Source: Chloroflexota bacterium
Lineage (GTDB): Bacteria; Chloroflexota; Dehalococcoidia; JACQUO01
NCBI GenBank assembly: GCA_016210205.1
Contig: JACQUO010000004.1
Span: forward strand, 29,120 to 93,119
Length of the DNA: 64,000 nt
Reading direction: 5' to 3'
The notes under the pieces were generated by a model, which worked only from the letters and a program-made list of their open reading frames with translations, was not told the DNA's origin and ran no database searches. Within the stretch, counting starts at the first letter, position 1; the number at the start of each line of letters is the position of its first letter. Shown here piece by piece: positions 8,537-18,054 of this stretch. Made by a program: the position numbers and the translations under genes.

Positions 8537-8758
8537 ATGCCACCACAGAAGAAAGAGCTGACCTTCGAGGCGGCCTTCCAGAAGCTGGAGGAGACGGTGC
8601 GCCGCCTGGAGGCCGGCGGGCTGACCCTGGAGGAATCCCTGGCCCTCTACGAGGAGGGTACGCGGCTGGCCCATCTCTGCGGCCAGCGCCTGGAGGAGGC
8701 CAAATTGCGCATCACCCAGCTGGAGCTAGGCCTGGGCCAGGGGGCCAGCTCTGAGTAA
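8537..8758 (+). CDS. xseB: Exodeoxyribonuclease VII small subunit
   Basis: 73 residues with the family pattern FEAAFQKLEETVRRLEAGGLTLEESLALYEEG and a second helix with CGQRLEEAK. It coats the XseA helices in the exonuclease VII filament. ATG 8537 follows the xseA stop directly, and translation is probably coupled. The 3' end overlaps the likely CTG start of the PHP gene by eight bases. Confidence 0.95.
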   Translation: MPPQKKELTFEAAFQKLEETVRRLEAGGLTLEESLALYEEGTRLAHLCGQRLEEAKLRITQLELGLGQGASSE

Positions 8759-9407
8759 GGCCTTCCTGAAGCTCGACCTCCATGTCCATACCGTCTGTTC
8801 TCCAGACTCGTCCATCGCTTTAGAGCAGCTGGAGGGCCGTTTGCGGCAGGTGGGGCTGGACGCCGTGGCCATCACGGACCACAACGCCATCACCGGGGCC
8901 TTGGAGCTTGCTCGCCACACCCCCTTCCTCGTCATCGTGGGCGAGGAGATCATGACCAGCGCCGGCGAAATCATGGGCCTATTTCTTGAAGAGCACATCC
9001 CCCCCGGCCTTAGCCCGGTGGAGACCGCCCAGCGCATCAAAGCCCAGGGAGGGCTGGTCGGCGTGCCCCACCCCTTCGACCGGCTACGGCGTAGCCGCCT
9101 CAAGGAGAGCGCCTGGAGCGACCTCCTGCCCCTGGTAGACCTCATCGAGGTGTTCAACGCCCGCACCCACCTGGCCCGCGACGGCCAGCGGGCCTGCCGC
9201 TTCGCCCAGGAGCACGGGCTGCTCCAGGGGGCGGGGAGCGACAGCCACAGCCTGGGGGAGTTGGGCCGGGCCTATGTGGAGCTGCCCCCCTTCTCCGGGC
9301 CCAAGGAGTTCCGTCGCGCCCTGGCCCAGGGACGGGTAGTGGGGCGGCAGGCCAGCCTCCTGGTGCACCTCCGCAGCACCCTGGCCAAGCTGAGAAGTCG
9401 CCCATGA
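8751..9407 (+). CDS. PHP-domain metal-dependent phosphoesterase; likely CTG start
   Basis: PHP proteins hydrolyse phosphoesters with a three-metal site. The metal-binding KLDLHVHTVCSPDS lies at residues 7-20, followed by DAVAITDHNAI, GEEIMTSAGEIMG, GVPHPFDR, the VFNARTH segment and GSDSHSLGELG. The first ATG/GTG/TTG in frame (TTG 8841) would delete the essential HxH motif, and a stop codon lies upstream at 8727. CTG 8751 has AGGGGG six bases before it, so I place the start there. The substrate is unknown. The gene overlaps the next by four bases (ATGA). Confidence 0.82.
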   Translation: MSKAFLKLDLHVHTVCSPDSSIALEQLEGRLRQVGLDAVAITDHNAITGALELARHTPFLVIVGEEIMTSAGEIMGLFLEEHIPPGLSPVETAQRIKAQGGLVGVPHPFDRLRRSRLKESAWSDLLPLVDLIEVFNARTHLARDGQRACRFAQEHGLLQGAGSDSHSLGELGRAYVELPPFSGPKEFRRALAQGRVVGRQASLLVHLRSTLAKLRSRP

Positions 9408-10225
9408 CCCCAGCCCTAAGGCCAGTCTACCGCATTGGATGGTTCTCCACAGGACGGGATAAAGCCGCCCGGGAGCTGCTGGCGGCCGTGGTGGGGGAGC
9501 AAGCCTCGGGTCGGCTCAAGGCGCAAATCTCCTTCGTCTTCAGCCACTGCGAGCCGGGGGAGTCCCGGGAGAGCGACCACTTTTTCCGCCAGGTGCGGGG
9601 CTACGGCATCCCTCTGGTATGCCTCTCCTCCCGGCTCTCCCTGGGGCGGCAGCGTCCCACCGCGGAGTGGCGTCGTGCCTTCGACCAGCAGGTAATGGAG
9701 CGGCTGGCGGACTTCAGTCTGGACCTGGGGGTGCTGGCGGGCTACATGCTCATCGTGGGGGAGGAAATGTGTCACCGCTATCCCCTGATTAACCTCCACC
9801 CCGCCGCCCCCGGCGGCCCGACGGGCACCTGGCAGGAAGTGGTGTGGCAGCTCATCGAGGAGCGCGCCGGCGAGTCCGGCGTCATGATGCACCGGGCGAC
9901 CCCAGAGCTGGACCGGGGCCCGGTGGCCACCTTCTGCACCTACCCCCTGCGCGGCGGCGACCTCGACCGCGCCTGGCAGGCCATCGCGGGCCGCTCCGTA
10001 GCGGAACTGAAAGCCCAAGAGGGAGAGCGCCTCCCCCTATTCCAGCTCATCCGCCGGGAGGGGGTGCGGCGTGAGCTGCCCCTGATTGTAGCCACCCTGC
10101 GCGCCTTCAGCCGGGGAACGTTGCGCTTCCAGGACGACCAGGTGATGGACGCCCGCGGCAAGCCCATCCCCGGCCTTGACCTCACCGCGGAAATCGAGGC
10201 CGGTCTGAAAAAGGAGCGCGGGTGA
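9404..10225 (+). CDS. Formyltransferase-fold protein (PurN/Fmt-like)
   Basis: A 273-residue protein with the formyltransferase fold: YRIGWFSTGRDKAARELL at the N-terminus, a SFVFSHCEPGE strand, LGVLAGYMLIVGEEM, and the catalytic-site region INLHPAAPGGPTGTW (Asn and His of the family). The later LDRGPVATFCTYPL corresponds to the substrate-side DxGP loop. It is too divergent to assign as GAR transformylase, and no purine genes are nearby. It sits between a PHP phosphatase and a HAD protein with four-base overlaps on both sides, so the three probably share a pathway. Confidence 0.72.
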   Translation: MTPALRPVYRIGWFSTGRDKAARELLAAVVGEQASGRLKAQISFVFSHCEPGESRESDHFFRQVRGYGIPLVCLSSRLSLGRQRPTAEWRRAFDQQVMERLADFSLDLGVLAGYMLIVGEEMCHRYPLINLHPAAPGGPTGTWQEVVWQLIEERAGESGVMMHRATPELDRGPVATFCTYPLRGGDLDRAWQAIAGRSVAELKAQEGERLPLFQLIRREGVRRELPLIVATLRAFSRGTLRFQDDQVMDARGKPIPGLDLTAEIEAGLKKERG

Positions 10226-11208
10226 AGGCCATCTTCTTCGACCTGGAGGGGCCCCTGACCCCCCAGGACAACGCCTTCGAGCTCATGCGGTCCTTCCCCC
10301 AGGGAGGGCACCTCTTTGCGGCCATCAGCCGCTACGACGACCTCCTGGCCCTGGCAGGGCAGGAGGGCTACGAGCCGGGCACCACCCTGGCTTTGATAGT
10401 CCCCTTCCTCCTTTATCACGGCATCACGGAGGCGAACATCCGCCGCCTGGGGCAGAGCGCGCCCCTGACCCCGGGGGCCGCCACCGCGGTAGCCCAACTG
10501 GCCCAGAACGACTGGCAAACCTTCGCCATCAGCACCGCCTACCACCCCTTCGCCCAGGAGATAGCCCAGCGGGTGGGCCTGGCCCCCCAGCGGCTGGCCT
10601 GCACCCCGATGCCCCTGGACCAAATACGGGCCTCTCTGCGCCAGCCAGACCTGGCGCCCGTCGCCCGGCTGGAGCCAGAACTCCTGCGCCTGGCCCCGGA
10701 TGACGACCGCGCCCTCCGCACGCGCCTGGACACCTTCTACCAAGAGGAGCTGCCCGGCACCCCCCTGGGGGCAGCGGTGAGCCAGATAAAGCCCATGGGC
10801 GGGGGACGCAAGGTGACCGCCCTTGAGGGCTTCGCCTCCTCCCTGGGGCTTTCCCTGGGGGAGGTCGTAGCCGTGGGCGATAGCATCACCGACTGCCGCA
10901 TGCTAGAGGCGGTGTCCCGCGCGGGGGGGCTGGCGGTAGCCTTCAACGCCAATCACTTCGCCCTACCCTGCGCCACCATGGGCCTGGCCTCCCGCAGCCT
11001 TCTGGACCTGCTAGTGGCCACCACGGCCTGGGAGCTGGGGGGCAAGGAAGGGGCAGAAGGCTTGATTCGGGTCAAGGAGGGCCTGGCCGAGCTGGAAGGC
11101 GGGGCCCATTTCCACTGGCTGGAGGGGCACTCAGACCTGACCCCCATCATCGCGCTCCACCAGGAGATGCGGCGCCACCTCCGCCACGACGCCGCCAGCT
11201 TGGGTTAG
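10222..11208 (+). CDS. HAD-superfamily phosphatase-like protein (EhaR-like)
   Basis: 328 residues. Motif I is FFDLEGPLTPQDNAFEL, the DxEGPxxxxD form seen in archaeal EhaR-like HAD proteins rather than the usual DxDGTL. Motif IV is VAVGDSITDCRML. A Ser/Thr motif (AISTAYHPFAQEIA) lies between. The reaction is unknown; the glutamate in place of the second motif-I aspartate may alter catalysis. GTG 10222 overlaps the preceding stop by four bases, so the gene is translationally coupled to the formyltransferase-like gene. Confidence 0.72.
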   Translation: MKAIFFDLEGPLTPQDNAFELMRSFPQGGHLFAAISRYDDLLALAGQEGYEPGTTLALIVPFLLYHGITEANIRRLGQSAPLTPGAATAVAQLAQNDWQTFAISTAYHPFAQEIAQRVGLAPQRLACTPMPLDQIRASLRQPDLAPVARLEPELLRLAPDDDRALRTRLDTFYQEELPGTPLGAAVSQIKPMGGGRKVTALEGFASSLGLSLGEVVAVGDSITDCRMLEAVSRAGGLAVAFNANHFALPCATMGLASRSLLDLLVATTAWELGGKEGAEGLIRVKEGLAELEGGAHFHWLEGHSDLTPIIALHQEMRRHLRHDAASLG

Positions 11209-11223
11209 TAAAGGCGAGGTGAA

Positions 11224-12195
11224 GTGCAAGAGCCAAGACTGGAGGTCATCGGCCTGGGGGCCATGAACCTGGACCGCTTCTACAGCGTGGGGCGCATCCT
11301 GGCCGATGGCGAGGGCGAAGTGCTGGCGACGACTACCGCCCCCGGCGGCTCTGCCGCCAACACCGTCTTCGCCCTGGCCCGGCTGGGGGTATCCTGCGGC
11401 TTCGTGGGGGCGGTGGGCCGGGACCTGGAGGGGGTGACCCTGGTCCGCGACCTGGAGCGCGCGGGCGTGGACACCAGCCGCATCAGGGTCAAGGCCCGAG
11501 ACGCCACCGGCGCCGTCATCTGCCTCACCGACCGGGAGGGCCGCCGCTCCCTCTATGTCTCGCCGGGGGCCAACCGACTCCTGGGCTGGCGGGATCTTGA
11601 CCTGGCCTACCTGGGGCAGGCTCGGTTCCTGCACCTTTCATCCTTCGTCCACCGCAGGCAACTCCACCTGCAGACCCGCCTGGCCCAGGAGCTGCCGCAA
11701 ACGGCCCTGAGCCTGTCCCTGGGCGCCCTTTACGCCGCCCTGGGCCTGAGAGCCCTGCGGCCCCTGCTGGCCCGGACCCGCCTCCTGTTCCTGAACCAGG
11801 AGGAGTTGCAGCAGCTTACAGACCAGGATTTGCCCCAGGGGGCGGCGAGACTGCGGGCGGAGGGCTGCCACACGGTAGTAGTCACGCTGGGGGCCGGCGC
11901 CCGCCGCTACGGACGGCGCACCGCCGCCTACATCGACTCCCAGGATGGGCAGTGCCTGGTGGAGGTCTCCGAGGGCGCACCCAACCTCGTGGACGCCACC
12001 GGGGCCGGGGATGCCTTTGCCGCGGGGTTCCTGCTGGGGCAGCTTAAGGGGATGAGCCTGCTGGAGTGCGGCTGTTTGGGAGACCTGGTGGCCCAGCGGG
12101 CCATCTCCTCCTTGGGAGCGAGGGGAGGGCTGCCCACCAGGGATGAACTGGCGCCGCTCTACCGAGAGGCCTACGGGGAGAATCTGCGGCTCTAG
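11224..12195 (+). CDS. PfkB-family carbohydrate/nucleoside kinase
   Basis: A ribokinase-fold sugar or nucleoside kinase of 323 residues. The N-terminal GLGAMNLDRFYSV and APGGSAANTVFALARLG carry the substrate loop. The C-terminal VDATGAGDAFAAGFLLG contains the anion hole and the catalytic Asp (GAGD). Start GTG 11224 has GAGGTGAAG just upstream. It is the last gene of the + strand run from topA and ends convergently with clpX, only 25 bp apart. The exact substrate cannot be read from sequence. Confidence 0.85.
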   Translation: MQEPRLEVIGLGAMNLDRFYSVGRILADGEGEVLATTTAPGGSAANTVFALARLGVSCGFVGAVGRDLEGVTLVRDLERAGVDTSRIRVKARDATGAVICLTDREGRRSLYVSPGANRLLGWRDLDLAYLGQARFLHLSSFVHRRQLHLQTRLAQELPQTALSLSLGALYAALGLRALRPLLARTRLLFLNQEELQQLTDQDLPQGAARLRAEGCHTVVVTLGAGARRYGRRTAAYIDSQDGQCLVEVSEGAPNLVDATGAGDAFAAGFLLGQLKGMSLLECGCLGDLVAQRAISSLGARGGLPTRDELAPLYREAYGENLRL

Positions 12196-12219
12196 CGCCA
12201 TCGCCAGGAGGCCACAACC

Positions 12220-13506
12220 TCAGGCGGACTGCTTCTTCGCCGGCTCCTCCACGGGCACTCCGGAGCTATTCAAGAGCAAGGGCCGCTTCCGCCCCCTGAT
12301 GGTGTCGGCGTTGACCACGCACTTCTGCACATCCTTGAGGGACGGGATGTCGTACATGACCTCCAGGAGGGTGTCCTCCAGGATGGAGCGCAGGCCCCGG
12401 GCCCCACTCCCCTGCTTGAGAGACTCCTCGGCGATGATCTCCAGGGCCTCGGGAGCGAAGGCCAACTCCACCTCGTCCAGAGCGAAGGAGCGCTGATATT
12501 GCTTCACCAGGGCATTCTTAGGCTCCGTCAGCACCCGCACCAGGGCCTCTTGGCCCAAGGCCTCCAAGTTCACCCGCACAGGGAAGCGGCCGATGAACTC
12601 CGGGATGAAGCCAAACTGATAGAAGTCCTGGGACATGAGGTGCCGCAGGGGGTTCTCCACCGCCGCGCCCGCGGGCCCTTTGAAGCCCAGAGACCGCTTC
12701 CCTCTCCCCAGGCGCCGCTCCACCATCCCCTCTAGGCCCTCGAAAGTGCCCCCGCCGATGAAGAGGATGTTGCTGGTGTTGAGCTGGATGAACTCCTGCT
12801 GGGGGTGTTTGCGCCCGCCGTGAGGGGGCACATTGGCGGTGACGCCCTCCAGGATTTTCAGCAAGCCCTGCTGAACACCTTCGCCGGAGACATCTCGAGT
12901 GATGGAGGGGTTGGCGGCCTTGCGGGTGATTTTATCGATTTCGTCGATGTAGATGATGCCCCGCTCGGCCCGGGCCAGATCGAAGTCCGCCGCCTGGATG
13001 AGCCGCAGGAGGATGGTCTCCACATCCTCGCCCACATAGCCGGCCTCGGTGAGAGAGGTGGCATCCGAGATGCTGAAGGGGACATCCAGGATGCGCGCCA
13101 GGGTCCGGGCCAGCAGGGTCTTGCCGCTGCCCGTGGGCCCCACCATGAGGATGTTGGTCTTCTCCAGCTCCACATCCTCGCCCTTGACGTTGGAGCCGAT
13201 GCGCTTATAGTGATTATAGACCGCAACACTCAAGACCCTTTTGGCCTGCTCCTGGCCGATGACATATTCGCTTAGCTGCTGGTAGATTTTCCGGGGGGTC
13301 AGTTGGGGAACACCGGCAGGCGGAGCGCCCTTGGGTTTGGCGGGGACAACCGCCTGGTCGTCCTGGACAATCTCCCGGCACAACTCTACACACTCATCAC
13401 AGATATAGACCGCATTGGGGCCTGCGATGAGGCGCTTCACCTCATCCTGAGTCTTCCCGCAGAAGGAGCATTGGTAATAGGGACGAGTGCTCTTACCGCT
13501 GGCCAT
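12220..13506 (-). CDS. clpX: ATP-dependent Clp protease ATPase subunit ClpX
   Basis: AAA+ unfoldase that feeds substrates to ClpP. The 428-residue protein starts with the zinc-binding domain ([18 protein letters not shown]). Then come Walker [12 protein letters not shown], Walker B IIYIDEID, the pore loop YVGEDVE, the ClpP-contact IGF-type loop ([12 protein letters not shown] area) and sensor-2 [10 protein letters not shown]. It lies five bases downstream of clpP, in the usual tig-clpP-clpX order. Confidence 0.97.
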   Translation of the reverse strand: MASGKSTRPYYQCSFCGKTQDEVKRLIAGPNAVYICDECVELCREIVQDDQAVVPAKPKGAPPAGVPQLTPRKIYQQLSEYVIGQEQAKRVLSVAVYNHYKRIGSNVKGEDVELEKTNILMVGPTGSGKTLLARTLARILDVPFSISDATSLTEAGYVGEDVETILLRLIQAADFDLARAERGIIYIDEIDKITRKAANPSITRDVSGEGVQQGLLKILEGVTANVPPHGGRKHPQQEFIQLNTSNILFIGGGTFEGLEGMVERRLGRGKRSLGFKGPAGAAVENPLRHLMSQDFYQFGFIPEFIGRFPVRVNLEALGQEALVRVLTEPKNALVKQYQRSFALDEVELAFAPEALEIIAEESLKQGSGARGLRSILEDTLLEVMYDIPSLKDVQKCVVNADTIRGRKRPLLLNSSGVPVEEPAKKQSA

Positions 13507-13511
13507 GATGT

Positions 13512-14138
13512 CTAGCCCCCACCTCCGCTGACCGCCTTGACCCCCGGCTTCACCAGGATTTCATCGATGACCCCGTACTCCAGGGCCTGCTCAGAGCTGA
13601 GAAAGAAGTCCCGGTCCGAGTCCCGGGCGATTTTCTCCTTGGTCTGCCCCGTATGCCTGGCCAGGATGGAGCGGATAATGTCCTGCATCCGCAGAATCTC
13701 CCGTGCGGCAATCTCAATGTCCGAAGCCTGCCCCTGGGCACCGCCGATGGGCTGGTGCATGTGGATGGTGGAGTGGGGCAGGGCAAAACGCTTGCCCTTG
13801 GTCCCTGCCGCCAGCAAGACCGTGCCCATGCTGGCCGCCAGCCCCACGCAGATGGTGGAGATGTCCGGCTTCACCAGCTGCATGGTGTCGTAGATGGCCA
13901 GGCCGGCGCTGATGATGCCGCCGGGGCAATGGATATAGACACTGATGTCCTTATCCGGGTCCTCCCGCTCCAGGTAGAGGAGCTGGGCGATGATAAGGTT
14001 GGCAATCTGGTCGTTGATGGGGGTCCCTAAGAAGACGATGCGCTCTTTGAGGAGGAGGGAGTAGATATCGAAAGCCCGCTCTCCCCGGGCGCCGCTCTCA
14101 ATGACCATGGGGATGATGTTCGCTGGCCCTGGATTCAT
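13512..14138 (-). CDS. clpP: ATP-dependent Clp protease proteolytic subunit ClpP
   Basis: Serine protease of the Clp complex, 208 residues. The catalytic triad is S103 (AASMG), H128 (HMHQP) and D177 (DSDRDFF). The oxyanion/head region reads YIHCPGG where most ClpPs have YINSPGG, a double substitution next to the handle region. The start ATG is preceded by AGGAGGT. It lies between tig and clpX on the same strand. Confidence 0.96.
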   Translation of the reverse strand: MNPGPANIIPMVIESGARGERAFDIYSLLLKERIVFLGTPINDQIANLIIAQLLYLEREDPDKDISVYIHCPGGIISAGLAIYDTMQLVKPDISTICVGLAASMGTVLLAAGTKGKRFALPHSTIHMHQPIGGAQGQASDIEIAAREILRMQDIIRSILARHTGQTKEKIARDSDRDFFLSSEQALEYGVIDEILVKPGVKAVSGGGG

Positions 14139-14200
14139 TATAAGACCTCCTGCTGGCCGTAATCGGGCCTTACCCCGGGGGTGAAACGATACTTTTTCGC

Positions 14201-15619
14201 CTACGGCTGCGGCTGGGAAGGCGGCTCCTCAGCCGGCCGCTGGGCCTTGACCTCGCCCCCGGGGGTCCAAAGGGTCACCCCCGGCTCCTGGGGGCCTTTG
14301 GCCTTCTCCTCGGGAGTCCAAAGGCCCGCCCGCGCCCGGTAGCCCCGGGTGGCAATGGCCGCCAGCCTCTCCGCCGCCCGGCGCGGTCCCAGGTTGCTCT
14401 TCACCGACTCACGACCGCCTGGAGTCTGGAGAAGCCTCAGCATCTCCTCCCGCTGCTCCGCCGCCCCCACGATGAGACGGTCGATTTCGGCATTCACCTC
14501 CGCCTCGGTTATCTCTATTTTCTCCACTTCCTGGAGCTTGTCAAGGACCAGGCTCCTCAAGACCCGGGCCTTGGCCTGGGGCCGGAGCTCCTCCTTGACC
14601 TGCTCCAGGGTGGTATTGCGGCTCTTCAGATAGTCCTCCAGGCGGCTGCCCTGGCTGCGTACCAAAGTATCCTGGTCCTGGAGGATGTGCTCCAGCTCCC
14701 ACTCCTCCATAATCTCCGGGTATTCTATTTGGGACATCTGAATAGTGGCCTCGATGGCCCGGTCCTCCACGCGGCGCTGGGCCTCCGCCTCCTTCCGAGC
14801 ACGGAGATTGCCCTCCAAGTTCTGCCGCAGCCCCTCCAGGTTCAGGATGCCTTGCCCGAAGATGCGGGCGAAATCATCGTTCACTTCGGGGAGGCGTTTG
14901 GACTTGATTTCTTTGACCGATACGGAAAAGTCGAACTTTTTGCCCGCCAGGCTGGCGATGCCGTAGTCCGAAGCAAACTCAATGGTGAAGGCTCGCTTCT
15001 CCCCGGAGGCAGCTCCCTCCAGCTTCTCCGCGAAGCCGGGGACCGGGACGCCAGAGCCCGCCACCAACTGGTACTGGATGTTGCTCTCCTGCAAGATAGC
15101 CTCTCCCCCCGAGACACCCCGGACATCCATGGTGAGGAGGTCACCCATCTGGCACGCCCGCTCCACCGGCTCCCAGGGCGCCCGAAGGGAGCGCAGTTGC
15201 TCCACCACCTGGTCCACCTCCTCTGGGGTCACGGCTACCTTGTCCGGCTCCAGATTCAGGCTGTTATAGTCCCCCAGGGTGATGACAGGCCGGACCGCCA
15301 CCGTGGCCTTGAAGGCCACCGGCTCCCGCTGGAGCATCTCTATCTGGGGCTGGGCGATGGCATCGATGTTCTGCTCTTTGATGGCCCGGTTGTAAGCCTC
15401 GGGCACCAGGATTTCGATAGCCTCCTCCACCAGGGCCTCCCGGCCCACATGGCGCTCCAGGGTGGTGCGAGGGGCTTTCCCCTTGCGGAAGCCCGGCACC
15501 GCCACCCGGTCCACCAGCCGCCGGTAGGCCTTGTCCAGGGACGCCTCCATCTCCTGGGACTCCGCTTCCACATGGAGGAGCGCCCGGCTTTGAGGCAGTT
15601 TTTCCGTGGTCACCTTCAT
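14201..15619 (-). CDS. tig: Trigger factor (ribosome-associated chaperone)
   Basis: Trigger factor binds the ribosome exit tunnel and shields nascent chains. The 472-residue protein keeps the ribosome-binding signature GFRKGKAP in the N-terminal domain (about residue 44). A PPIase-like domain spans about 155-240 ([27 protein letters not shown]), and the helical C-terminal chaperone domain follows. The last 50 residues contain a repeated [14 protein letters not shown] / [11 protein letters not shown] tail. Promoter: see 15642-15647. Confidence 0.95.
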   Translation of the reverse strand: MKVTTEKLPQSRALLHVEAESQEMEASLDKAYRRLVDRVAVPGFRKGKAPRTTLERHVGREALVEEAIEILVPEAYNRAIKEQNIDAIAQPQIEMLQREPVAFKATVAVRPVITLGDYNSLNLEPDKVAVTPEEVDQVVEQLRSLRAPWEPVERACQMGDLLTMDVRGVSGGEAILQESNIQYQLVAGSGVPVPGFAEKLEGAASGEKRAFTIEFASDYGIASLAGKKFDFSVSVKEIKSKRLPEVNDDFARIFGQGILNLEGLRQNLEGNLRARKEAEAQRRVEDRAIEATIQMSQIEYPEIMEEWELEHILQDQDTLVRSQGSRLEDYLKSRNTTLEQVKEELRPQAKARVLRSLVLDKLQEVEKIEITEAEVNAEIDRLIVGAAEQREEMLRLLQTPGGRESVKSNLGPRRAAERLAAIATRGYRARAGLWTPEEKAKGPQEPGVTLWTPGGEVKAQRPAEEPPSQPQP

Positions 15620-15641
15620 CAGACTACAACTCCAAGCTCAC

Positions 15642-15670
15642 ATTATAGCATAGCTAGGGGAAAAACAAAG
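15642..15670 (-). promoter_or_regulatory. Extended -10 promoter for tig-clpP-clpX
   Basis: On the minus strand TATAAT (complement of 15642-15647) is preceded by TGC, an extended -10. The -35 candidate CTTTGT at 17 bp is weak. Transcription would begin near 15635, about 16 bases before the tig start. It lies just downstream of the ncRNA terminator, so tig has its own start. Confidence 0.6.
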
Positions 15671-15687
15671 AGGGCCATATTCGCCCC

Positions 15688-15716
15688 AAGAAAAAGGGCC
15701 GCCTTGGCAGCCCTTT
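15688..15716 (-). terminator. Rho-independent terminator of the ncRNA gene
   Basis: On the minus strand AAAGGGCTGCC-AA-GGCGGCCCTTT forms an 11-bp stem including one U-G wobble, followed by TTCTT. On the plus strand the same position would be a C-A mismatch, which supports minus-strand use. Confidence 0.75.
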
Positions 15717-15912
15717 GATTTTATAACCCGCCATGTCGTGTGACCTGAGATTTTTGAACCGTATCAGCCAGGTGGGGACATCCCATTGAAGCAGGCCTTT
15801 CCGCGCCCAGGCGGCCTAGGCCGCACCGCCGGAGACCGCGTCCCCCTACATCGTTATGTTGGGCTCAAAATCACCGGTAGCATCACGAGCACGGCAGGCA
15901 GAGCCCTTCTGT
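15691..15912 (-). ncRNA. Stand-alone structured ncRNA, ~220 nt (6S-like candidate)
   Basis: Between aspS and tig is a non-coding unit with a promoter (15919-15947) and an intrinsic terminator (15688-15716) on the same strand. In the predicted RNA AGCCC pairs with GGGUU near the 3' end (needs a G-U pair only on this strand) and GGGGAC pairs with GUCCCC. A GGCGG/CCGCC apical arm with a GCGGCC-UAGGCCGC element forms the tip. A CCUG..CAGG hairpin occupies the 3' side of an internal bubble. Size and shape fit 6S RNA (SsrS), but I could not confirm its sequence signature; it is not SRP, tmRNA or RNase P RNA by the motifs I checked. Confidence 0.55.
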
Positions 15913-15918
15913 CAGCTA

Positions 15919-15947
15919 ATCCTAGCAAAAAGCGCCCTCCCTCGCAA
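15919..15947 (-). promoter_or_regulatory. Promoter of the ncRNA gene
   Basis: On the minus strand TTGCGA (complement of 15942-15947), a 17-bp spacer and TAGGAT (complement of 15919-15924) with extended -10 TGC. The predicted start is near 15912. Confidence 0.65.
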
Positions 15948-15960
15948 GGGCCTTGACGGA

Positions 15961-16092
15961 GAGCGTTTAGAAACGGGGAGCACAAGGGGCCTCTCCCCTT
16001 GTCGGGGTCCCCCCAACCTCACTCAATCCCCCCTTCCTGGCCCAGGAAGGGGGTCAGGGGGATGGTCGCCAGGCGCTGCTGAACGACCCCTC
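15961..16092. repeat. MITE-like element, copy 2
   Basis: The 132-bp relative of the element at 3477 begins GAGCGTTTAGAAACGGGG and ends CTGAACGACCCCTC. The terminal repeats are imperfect here. It shares the CTTCCTGGCCCAGGAAGG dyad and the GGTCAGGGGGATGGTC block. It lies between the aspS stop and the ncRNA promoter. Confidence 0.65.
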
Positions 16093-16103
16093 GTCTAGGC
16101 GCA

Positions 16104-17897
16104 CTAGGGGCCATTTTTGCCCTCAGGCCAGGCCTCATCCCTGATGGCCAGATGCAGCTCCCGAAGCTGCGCCTCGGACACGGGGGAGGGGGAGCCGGTC
16201 ATGGGGTCCGTGGCGCTCTTGGACTTGGGGAAGGCGATGACCTCCCGGATATTATCCTCCCGGGCCAGGAGCATGGCCAGGCGATCGATGCCTGGGGCAA
16301 TGCCACCATGGGGTGGCGCCCCGTACTGGAAGGCCTCCAGGAGGTGGCCAAAACGCTCCTGGATTTCCTCCGCGTTATAGCCCAAAAGAGAGAATATCTT
16401 CTCCTGGAGCGGGGCCTGATGGATGCGGATGCTGCCGCTGGAGAGTTCGTAGCCGTTGCAGACCAGGTCGTAATGCTGTGAACGGACTTTGTCAGGGGCG
16501 GAGTCCAGGAGCGGGATGTCCTCGGGCACCGGGGCGGTGAAGGGATGGTGCACTGGCTCCCAGCGCCGTTCCTCGGGCCGCCACTCCAGCAGGGGGAAGT
16601 TCCGCACAAAAGCAAAGGCCAAAAGGTTAGGGTCAGCCAAGCTCAGGCGGCGGGCCAGCTCCTGGCGCAGGGCGCTCAGGGCGGCATCGGCCACGGGCCG
16701 CGGGCCGGCGACTATGAGAAGCAGGTCACCTCGGCTGGCCCCGAGACGGGCCGCCAGGGCCTGCACCAGCTCCGGAGTCAAATATCGGGCGGCGGCGGAG
16801 CGGTATGCTCCTTCTGGGTCCAGGGCGATGGTCACCAGGCCCGCCGCCCCCCGAGCACGGGCCAGCTCCGTCAGCTCCTCCAGCTGGCGGCGGGTGTAGC
16901 CAGCGCCCTGGGGCAGCGCCAGGCCCCGGACCGCGCCCCCGGCCGCCAAGACCGCGCGGAAGACCTGGAACTCACTGCCCGCCACCAGGTCGGAGAGGTC
17001 AGCCAACTCCAGGCCGTAGCGCAGGTCGGGCTTGTCGATGCCGAAACGCTCCAGGCAATCCCCATAGGAGAGACGCGGAAAGGGCTTGATGATGCGGAAT
17101 CCGGGGGCCACCGCCTCCACCAGGGAGATGACCAGCTCCTCGGTGAGGGCCAGGATATCATCCTCCTCCACGAAGGACATCTCCAGGTCAAGTTGGGTGA
17201 ACTCCGGCTGGCGGTCCGCCCGCTGGTCCTCATCCCGAAAGCAACGGGCAATCTGATAGTAGCGCTCCAGGCCGGCCACCATGAGAAGCTGCTTGAGCTG
17301 CTGGGGAGATTGGGGCAAGGCGTAGAACTTCCCCGGATAGAGGCGGCTGGGCACCAGGTAGTCCCGCGCCCCCTCGGGGGTGCTCTTGAGCAGGATTGGC
17401 GTCTCCACCTCCACGAAATCGCGGGCGTCCAGGAAGGCGCGGATGAACTTGACCATGCGGTGGCGCAGGAGCAGGTTGTCCCGCAGGCGCGGACGGCGCA
17501 GGTCCAGGTAGCGGTAGCGCAGCCGCACCATCTCGTCCACCTCCCCATCCTCGGTGATGCTGAAGGGCGGAGTCTTGGCGGCGTTGAGGACCTGGACGCT
17601 GCGGGCCTGAACCTCCACCTTCCCGGTGGGGAGATTGAGGTTGACAGTGCCGGCGGGCCGCGGGATGACCTCCCCCACCACCTGGAGCACAAACTCGCTC
17701 CGGGCCTGGCCCGCGGCCCGGTGGGCCTCGGGAGCGGCCTCCGGATTCACCACCACCTGGACCAGACCCCCCCGGTCTCGCAGGTCCAGGAAGATGAGGC
17801 CGCCGTGGTCACGCCGGCGGTGCACCCAGCCCGCCAGGGTCACCCTCTGGCCAATATGGCTCTCGCGGATTTCGCCGCAGCTGTGGGTTTTAAGCAA
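16104..17897 (-). CDS. aspS: Aspartyl-tRNA synthetase (AspRS, probably also charges tRNA-Asn)
   Basis: Class II synthetase of 597 residues, the bacterial long form. The OB-fold anticodon domain has [19 protein letters not shown]. Motif 2 is [20 protein letters not shown], followed by the GAD insertion domain and motif 3 [14 protein letters not shown]. Start TTG 17897 has AGGAGG seven bases upstream. The presence of gatB at 34987 suggests a transamidation route, so AspRS may be non-discriminating (inference). Promoter at 17918-17946. Confidence 0.96.
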   Translation of the reverse strand: MLKTHSCGEIRESHIGQRVTLAGWVHRRRDHGGLIFLDLRDRGGLVQVVVNPEAAPEAHRAAGQARSEFVLQVVGEVIPRPAGTVNLNLPTGKVEVQARSVQVLNAAKTPPFSITEDGEVDEMVRLRYRYLDLRRPRLRDNLLLRHRMVKFIRAFLDARDFVEVETPILLKSTPEGARDYLVPSRLYPGKFYALPQSPQQLKQLLMVAGLERYYQIARCFRDEDQRADRQPEFTQLDLEMSFVEEDDILALTEELVISLVEAVAPGFRIIKPFPRLSYGDCLERFGIDKPDLRYGLELADLSDLVAGSEFQVFRAVLAAGGAVRGLALPQGAGYTRRQLEELTELARARGAAGLVTIALDPEGAYRSAAARYLTPELVQALAARLGASRGDLLLIVAGPRPVADAALSALRQELARRLSLADPNLLAFAFVRNFPLLEWRPEERRWEPVHHPFTAPVPEDIPLLDSAPDKVRSQHYDLVCNGYELSSGSIRIHQAPLQEKIFSLLGYNAEEIQERFGHLLEAFQYGAPPHGGIAPGIDRLAMLLAREDNIREVIAFPKSKSATDPMTGSPSPVSEAQLRELHLAIRDEAWPEGKNGP

Positions 17898-17917
17898 GGT
17901 GCCCTCCTCAGGGCCGC

Positions 17918-17946
17918 ATTATAGCCCAAGGCCCACCCCTTTTCAA
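17918..17946 (-). promoter_or_regulatory. Promoter for aspS
   Basis: On the minus strand TTGAAA (complement of 17941-17946), 17 bp, TATAAT (complement of 17918-17923). Near-consensus; start about 17911, giving a 14-base leader that holds the ribosome site. Confidence 0.75.
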
Positions 17947-18054
17947 AAGAGGCCAGCCATGAACACCTGAGCCCACTGCCTCCGAGGCCTGAGGCTATTT
18001 AGCAACTGGGGGGCAGGGCAAGACCCAGACCCCTGGGTTCTTGCCTCTCTCCCT

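Noticed and set aside
15730-15780. Resemblance to a TPP riboswitch (CTGAGA..TTGAACC) on the plus strand
   Set aside because: The remaining THI-box elements are absent, no thiamine gene follows on that strand, and promoter, terminator and wobble pairs all point to the minus strand.
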